Shown in pieces: positions 57,861 through 61,953 of a stretch of DNA of 61,953 bases. Source of the DNA: DATJZH01 sp052146815 (GTDB lineage: Bacteria; Actinomycetota; Actinomycetes; Streptosporangiales; Streptosporangiaceae); contig JBKQMG010000128.1 of the NCBI GenBank assembly GCA_052146815.1, positions 1 through 61,953 on the forward strand, given 5' to 3'. Position 1 is the stretch's first letter. Each line of letters starts with the position of its first letter. The notes under the pieces were generated by a model that saw only the letters and a list, made by a program, of their open reading frames with translations, did not search any database and was not told the DNA's origin. The position numbers and the translations under genes were made by a program.

Positions 57861-58898
57861 TCACCCGAGGTACTCCGCGGCGGCCCGCATCCGGGCGATC
57901 CACGGCGCCGGATCGGCCTCGGCGGCGGCCAGCTGCCCCGGGTCGGCGGCGGCGGCCCGGACCGGCAGCATGCCGCCGCTCTCGGTCAGCGGGTCCGCGG
58001 TAACGTCAGCGGTCAGCAGGCTCATCGTGGCCAGGCCGCAGTCGTAGGGCAGCTCGGGCAGCGCCGCCGCGAGGGCCGCGCCCGCCGCCAGGCCCACCGA
58101 GGTCTCCACGGCGCTGGATACCACCACGGGCAGGCCGCAGGCCTGCGCGATCTGCAGCGCGGCCTGCACCCCGCCGAGCGGCTGCGCCTTGAGGACGACG
58201 ATGTCGGCCGCCCCGGCCGCGCGGACCTTCAGCGGATCCTCGGCCCGGCGGATCGACTCGTCAGCGGCCAGCGGCACGTCCACGAGCCGGCGCAGCCGCG
58301 CGAGCTCCTCCAGCGTCGCGCACGGCTGCTCGGCGTACTCCAGGCCGTAGTTAGCGAGCCGCTTCAGCATCCGCGCGGCCTGATCGACATTCCAGCCGCC
58401 GTTCGCGTCCACCCGGATCCGGCCGGCGGCCCCGAGGGCGTCCCGGACCGCGGCCACCCGGGCGATGTCCTCGTCTTCGTCCTGGCCGCGCTCGGCCACC
58501 TTCACTTTCGCGGTCCGGCAGCCCGACGCCGCGACGATCTGCCGGGCCCGGTCAGGGCCCACCGCGGGGACGGTCACGTTGACGCCGACCTGATCACGGA
58601 CCGGCTCAGGCCAGCCCGCCGCGGCGGCCTCCAGCGCGCAGGCCAGCCACCGGGCGCACTCGCGCGGCCCGTACTCGGCGAACGGCGAGAACTCCCCCCA
58701 CCCGGCCGGCCCCTGGATCAGCGCGCCCTCGCGGACGGTGATGCCGCGAAACCGGGTCCGCATCGGAATCGAGTAGGCGCGGACGGTCGGCAGCAGCTCT
58801 TCCAGCACGGCCCGCAGCTGCGGGCCGGACGGCCAGCCGGCCGCCGGGCCGCCCGTCTCACCGGCCTGGCCTGGCCGCACGCCTGGTGACGCGGTCAC
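57861..58898 (-). CDS. menC: o-Succinylbenzoate synthase
   Basis: Enolase-superfamily dehydratase of menaquinone synthesis. 345 residues. FRGITVREGALIQGPAGWGE and FSPFAEYGPRECARWL mark the N-terminal capping domain. TAKVKVAERGQ holds the catalytic KxK lysines. RIRVDANGGWNVDQAARML, LEYAEQPCATLEELARLR and VPLAADESIRRAEDP supply the metal ligands D-E-D, and DIVVLKAQPLGGVQAAL the second lysine. GTG 58898 overlaps the menB stop (GTGA). The first 40 residues are poorly conserved, so a later start is possible. Confidence 0.93.
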   Translation of the reverse strand: MTASPGVRPGQAGETGGPAAGWPSGPQLRAVLEELLPTVRAYSIPMRTRFRGITVREGALIQGPAGWGEFSPFAEYGPRECARWLACALEAAAAGWPEPVRDQVGVNVTVPAVGPDRARQIVAASGCRTAKVKVAERGQDEDEDIARVAAVRDALGAAGRIRVDANGGWNVDQAARMLKRLANYGLEYAEQPCATLEELARLRRLVDVPLAADESIRRAEDPLKVRAAGAADIVVLKAQPLGGVQAALQIAQACGLPVVVSSAVETSVGLAAGAALAAALPELPYDCGLATMSLLTADVTADPLTESGGMLPVRAAAADPGQLAAAEADPAPWIARMRAAAEYLG

Positions 58899-59725
58899 GG
58901 GCGCCGCGGGTACTTCGCGAAGTCCGGGGCGCGCTTGCCGACGTAGGCGTTGCGGCCCTCCTGGGCTTCCTCGCTCATGTAGTAGAGCATCGTGGCGTCT
59001 CCGGCGAACTGCTGCATGCCCGCGGCGCCGTCGGTGACCGCGTTCAGGGCGCCCTTCAGCATCCGCAGCGCGAGGGGCGACTTCGTTAGCATCTCGCGGG
59101 CCCAGGAGACGGTCTCTTCCTCCAGCTTGTCGAGCGGCACGACCGTGTTGACCAGGCCCATCTCCAGCGCCTCGGCGGCGCTGTACTGACGGCACAGGTA
59201 CCAGATCTCGCGGGCCTTCTTCATGCCCACGGTGGAGGCCAGCAGCCAGGAGCCGTAACCCGCGTCGAACGAGCCGACCTTGGGCCCGGTCTGGCCGAAC
59301 ACCGCATTGTCCGCAGCGATGGTCAGGTCGCAGCAGACGTGCAGCACATGGCCGCCGCCGATCGCGTACCCGGCCACCATGGCGATCACCGGCTTGGGTG
59401 TCCGGCGGATCTGCACCTGCAGGTCCAGGACGTTGAGCCGGCCCACGCCCTGCGGGTCGACGTAGCCGTCGTCCCCGCGGATGCGCTGGTCACCGCCGGA
59501 GCAGAACGCCTTGTCCCCTGCGCCGGTGAGGATGATGACGCCGATCCCCGGGTCATCGCGCGCGACGGTGAACGCATGCGAGAGCTCGAACAACGTGGTG
59601 GGGCGGAATGCGTTGCGCACCTCCGGTCGGTTGATGGTGATCTTGGCGATGCCCTCTGCCGTCTCATAGCGGATATCGGCGTACTCCTGCCCGTCCGCCG
59701 GCCCGGACGCCTGCCAGTCGACCAC
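58895..59725 (-). CDS. menB: 1,4-Dihydroxy-2-naphthoyl-CoA synthase
   Basis: Crotonase-fold Dieckmann cyclase. 276 residues. YADIRYETAEGIAKITINRP and RNAFRPTTLFELSHAFTVAR begin the fold. CSGGDQRIRGDDGYVDPQGV, VAGYAIGGGHVLHVCCDLTI and QTGPKVGSFDAGYGSWLLAS are the specific MenB motifs, including the Asp-Gly-Tyr (DDGYVD) active-site loop and the Gly-Gly-Gly oxyanion turn. It ends APDFAKYPRRP. GTG 59725 has RBS GAGAGGG. It is the first gene of the menBCD operon and divergent from menE. Confidence 0.96.
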   Translation of the reverse strand: MVDWQASGPADGQEYADIRYETAEGIAKITINRPEVRNAFRPTTLFELSHAFTVARDDPGIGVIILTGAGDKAFCSGGDQRIRGDDGYVDPQGVGRLNVLDLQVQIRRTPKPVIAMVAGYAIGGGHVLHVCCDLTIAADNAVFGQTGPKVGSFDAGYGSWLLASTVGMKKAREIWYLCRQYSAAEALEMGLVNTVVPLDKLEEETVSWAREMLTKSPLALRMLKGALNAVTDGAAGMQQFAGDATMLYYMSEEAQEGRNAYVGKRAPDFAKYPRRP

Positions 59726-59761
59726 TTCGTGCCCTCTCGCTAGATGCCTGATCTGCCCGAT

Positions 59762-59767
59762 TAACCT
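59762..59767 (+). promoter_or_regulatory. -10 element of menE
   Basis: TAACCT ends 7 nt before GTG 59775. The 49-bp gap to divergent menB must also hold the menB promoter, so the two are probably coregulated. Confidence 0.5.
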
Positions 59768-59774
59768 TACGACC

Positions 59775-61007
59775 GTGATCCCACGCCCTCTGCACGCGGT
59801 CCTGCTGTCCCCGGCGGCGGCCGCCCGGCGCCTGCTCGAGGCACTCCCGGCGGCCCTGGACGGCACCGGCCCGGCGCTGCTGCCGCTCGATCCGGGCCTG
59901 CCCCGGGCCAGGCTCGCCGAGCTGATCGAGGCTTTCGCGCCGTCGGTCATCGAAACTGCCGAGGACACGAAACGGGTTTCCCCCGCCGGACGCCCCGCTA
60001 TGCCTGGTCGGGCCGCCGCGGACGCTGGCAGCGACGTGGGCGTGGGGGACGACGTGGCCGTGGTCATCGCCACGTCCGGGTCCACCGGCCGGCCCAAGGG
60101 AGCCGAGCTGAGCGGAGCCGCGCTGCTCGCCTCCGCCCGGGCGTCCCTGGAGCGGATCGGCGCCGGGCCCGGCGACCGGTGGCTGTGCCCGCTGCCGACG
60201 TTCCACATGGCGGGCCTCGGCGTCCTGGTGCGGTCGCTGGTCAGCGGCACCGAGCCGGTCGTGGCCGGGCAGGTTGACGCCGGGATTCTCGCCGCGAGCG
60301 GCTGCTCCTGCGTCTCGGTGGTGCCGACGCAGCTGCGTCGGCTGCTGGACTCCGGCGCCCCGCTCGCGCAGCTGCGCACGATCCTGCTCGGCGGCGCGGC
60401 CCCGCCCGCCGGGCTGCTCGGCGACGCCGCGGCGGCCGGGGCGCCCGTGGTCACGACCTACGGCATGAGCGAGACCTGCGGCGGCTGCGTCTATGACGGC
60501 GTTCCGCTTCGCGGTGTTTCGGCGGATATATGGCCTGATGGCATCATCAGGCTGGCGGGCCCGGTGCTGCTGTCGCGCTACCGGCTCGCACCGCAGGCGA
60601 CCGCGGAGGTCCTGGCGGACGGCTGGTTCCGCACGTCCGATCTCGGCTCGTTCGACGATTCCGGCCGCCTGGTCATCCGCGGCCGGGCCAACGACGTGAT
60701 CATCACGGGCGGAGAGAAGGTGGTGGCCGCCGAGGTAGAGGCGGTACTGGAAACTTACGGCGGGGTCCGGGACGTTGTCGTAGTAGGCGTGCCCGACCGT
60801 GAGTGGGGCGAGCGCGTCACCGCGCTGGTGGTCCCGGCGGACCCGGCGGCACCACCAGCGCTAGATGACCTGCGGGCGCATGTCCGGCAGCAGCTGCCGG
60901 GCTATGCGGCGCCGCGGGCGCTGAAGCTGGTGGCCGATATCCCGCTGCTGGCCTCGGGGAAGCCAGACCGGAGGGAACTGCGGAGGATGGGTGCGGGCAG
61001 CGAGTAG
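59775..61007 (+). CDS. menE: o-Succinylbenzoate--CoA ligase
   Basis: Adenylate-forming enzyme giving OSB-CoA, the substrate of MenB. 410 residues. VVIATSGSTGRPKGAELSGA is the AMP-binding P-loop-like motif. WLCPLPTFHMAGLGVLVRSL, SCVSVVPTQLRRLL and TYGMSETCGGCVYDGVPLRG match MenE. DGWFRTSDLGSFDDSGRLVI and GRANDVIITGGEKVVAAEVE are motifs A7-A8. SGKPDRRELRRM includes the C-terminal catalytic Lys. It is shorter than standard acyl-CoA ligases, which is usual for actinobacterial MenE. Leaderless GTG 59775. Confidence 0.94.
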   Translation: MIPRPLHAVLLSPAAAARRLLEALPAALDGTGPALLPLDPGLPRARLAELIEAFAPSVIETAEDTKRVSPAGRPAMPGRAAADAGSDVGVGDDVAVVIATSGSTGRPKGAELSGAALLASARASLERIGAGPGDRWLCPLPTFHMAGLGVLVRSLVSGTEPVVAGQVDAGILAASGCSCVSVVPTQLRRLLDSGAPLAQLRTILLGGAAPPAGLLGDAAAAGAPVVTTYGMSETCGGCVYDGVPLRGVSADIWPDGIIRLAGPVLLSRYRLAPQATAEVLADGWFRTSDLGSFDDSGRLVIRGRANDVIITGGEKVVAAEVEAVLETYGGVRDVVVVGVPDREWGERVTALVVPADPAAPPALDDLRAHVRQQLPGYAAPRALKLVADIPLLASGKPDRRELRRMGAGSE

Positions 61008-61169
61008 CGGGCACACGGCAGCCACGCGGGAACATTTCGCTGCGCTGAGCGTTAGAACATAGTGCCCGCGCCTGACACTACCAAAGTGCCGCGGGTTCCC
61101 CCGCCCGCAAGACGAATGCCGGGTGCAATGACGAGCGCATGCCCGGTGCGCCCCGAAGGGAGGTGTCTC

Positions 61170-61953
61170 ATGCCGAGGACAGCGGTAGCCGCGTCGCCGA
61201 GACAGGACGACGAAGTGATGACGACTCACGTGGACGAGCTGATTCAGCGTGGCCGCGGCCAGGGTCACTTGTCACTGCCCGAGCTCCGCGCCGCCTTCGA
61301 CCAGGCGCGCATCTCCCCGACTGAGGCCCGGTCCATCATCCGCGAACTGACCGAGGCTGGTGTCCAGCTCGGCAACGAGCCGTCTGACAGCCCGGCCGCT
61401 AAGGCAGCCGGCGGCAAGGCCGACGCCGCGCTGGCTGAGGCCGTGGCCGACGAGGCCGCGGTGGCCGAGGACGAGCTTGCCGAGGGCAGCCAGGCCAGCG
61501 AGGTGCCCGTGAGCGCCGTGCTCGCTGAGGCTGTGCAGGCCAGCGCGGCGCCCGCGAACGGGCCGGCTGACGACGAGCTGCCGAAGGCGCCTGCGCCTGC
61601 GGACGCCGTCATCGAGTCCTCCGCCGAGGTCGACCTGGACGACCAGACGTCAGTGATGGGCGACTCGGTCCACACTTACCTGAAGTCCATCGGGCGGACC
61701 AGCCTGCTCACCGCCGAGGAAGAGGTCAATCTCGCCAAGCGGATCGAGGCAGGCCTGTACGCGGAGCACAAGCTGGAGAACGAGACCGGCCTGTCGCGTC
61801 AGCTGCGCGCCGACCTGGAGGCCGTCGCCGGCGACGGCCGGCGGGCCCAGGCGCACAAGCGCGAGGCGCAACTGCGCCGGGTGGTCTCGGGGGCCCAGAA
61901 GTACAGCGACCGCGGGCTCTCCCTGCTGGACGTCGTGCAGGAGGGCAACCTGG
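61170..61953 (+). CDS. sigA: Principal-type RNA polymerase sigma factor, 5' part
   Basis: Partial; 261 residues present, 3' end outside the window. The strong RBS AAGGGAGGTG precedes ATG 61170. The region 1.1-like N-terminus reads THVDELIQRGRGQGHLSLPE and LRAAFDQARISPTEARSIIR. A long Ala/Glu/Asp-rich stretch follows (about 80-160), typical of HrdB. Region 1.2 is GDSVHTYLKSIGRTSLLTAE followed by EEVNLAKRIEAGLYAEHKLE. The start of region 2 reads QLRRVVSGAQKYSDRGLSLL and DVVQEGNL. This departs from the usual NLRLVVSIAKKY form, so it may be a divergent or secondary principal sigma factor. Confidence 0.88.
   Translation, partial: MPRTAVAASPRQDDEVMTTHVDELIQRGRGQGHLSLPELRAAFDQARISPTEARSIIRELTEAGVQLGNEPSDSPAAKAAGGKADAALAEAVADEAAVAEDELAEGSQASEVPVSAVLAEAVQASAAPANGPADDELPKAPAPADAVIESSAEVDLDDQTSVMGDSVHTYLKSIGRTSLLTAEEEVNLAKRIEAGLYAEHKLENETGLSRQLRADLEAVAGDGRRAQAHKREAQLRRVVSGAQKYSDRGLSLLDVVQEGNL

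Overview
The window is high-GC DNA from an actinomycete. The evidence is RbpA, a mycothiol-dependent maleylpyruvate-isomerase-family enzyme, FmdB, DUF3040 and DUF3817 proteins, the classical menaquinone genes, a principal sigma factor with an acidic/Ala-rich N-terminus, frequent GTG starts and many ATGA/GTGA overlaps. A Streptosporangiales-like lineage is my best guess. I saw no rRNA, tRNA, CRISPR array or intact transposase.

Layout. 0-7.2 kb is core metabolism and housekeeping: a partial acetyl-CoA synthetase (-), polyprenol-phosphate mannose synthase (+), rbpA (-), a GDPD phosphodiesterase, two RNA-methyltransferase-type genes, and small membrane proteins. 7.3-8.1 kb holds the decayed remains of a GntR/ABC-transporter operon. 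8.1-10.9 kb carries an adenylate-kinase-type enzyme, glycerate kinase and a variant PRPP synthetase. 10.9-13.5 kb is a large LuxR/AAA regulator with four 11-bp phased repeats upstream. 13.8-15.9 kb is a coupled alkylation-repair pair (ogt, Ada-AlkA). 16.0-20.6 kb is a TetR regulator with a heterodimeric ABC exporter. 20.6-24.8 kb is a gene graveyard: at least eight truncated or frameshifted fragments on both strands, plus transposon-end-like palindromes.

24.9-36.7 kb contains a STAS/PAS signalling protein, a two-gene membrane operon, a small gene plus glmS behind a 30-bp perfect palindrome, a PaaI thioesterase, a prolyl aminopeptidase, a Nudix hydrolase, a methyltransferase, a DHA2 exporter, a secreted protein, FmdB and a 33-residue membrane peptide missed by length cut-offs. 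36.8-40.3 kb contains sthA, a second pseudogene block (YncE-type propeller and phosphoesterase) and a secreted protein. 40.5-44.8 kb has the mycothiol-type enzyme and a translationally coupled ATP-grasp/alpha-E/transglutaminase operon. 45.1-51.2 kb includes a coupled CYTH/CHAD-ParA pair, possibly a polyphosphate-granule positioning module.

51.4-54.5 kb carries an intein-containing Rv2578c-type radical SAM protein behind two tandem LexA-like boxes, then a rhodanese/cysteine-dioxygenase pair. 54.6-61.0 kb is the menaquinone locus (menF, menD-menC-menB, menE). The window ends inside a principal-type sigma factor gene.

A recurrent pattern is a -10 hexamer (TANNNT or similar) ending 6-8 nt before the start codon at about 14 genes, which points to widespread leaderless transcription and was used to revise several starts. 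Names rest on reading motifs by eye; no database search was run.
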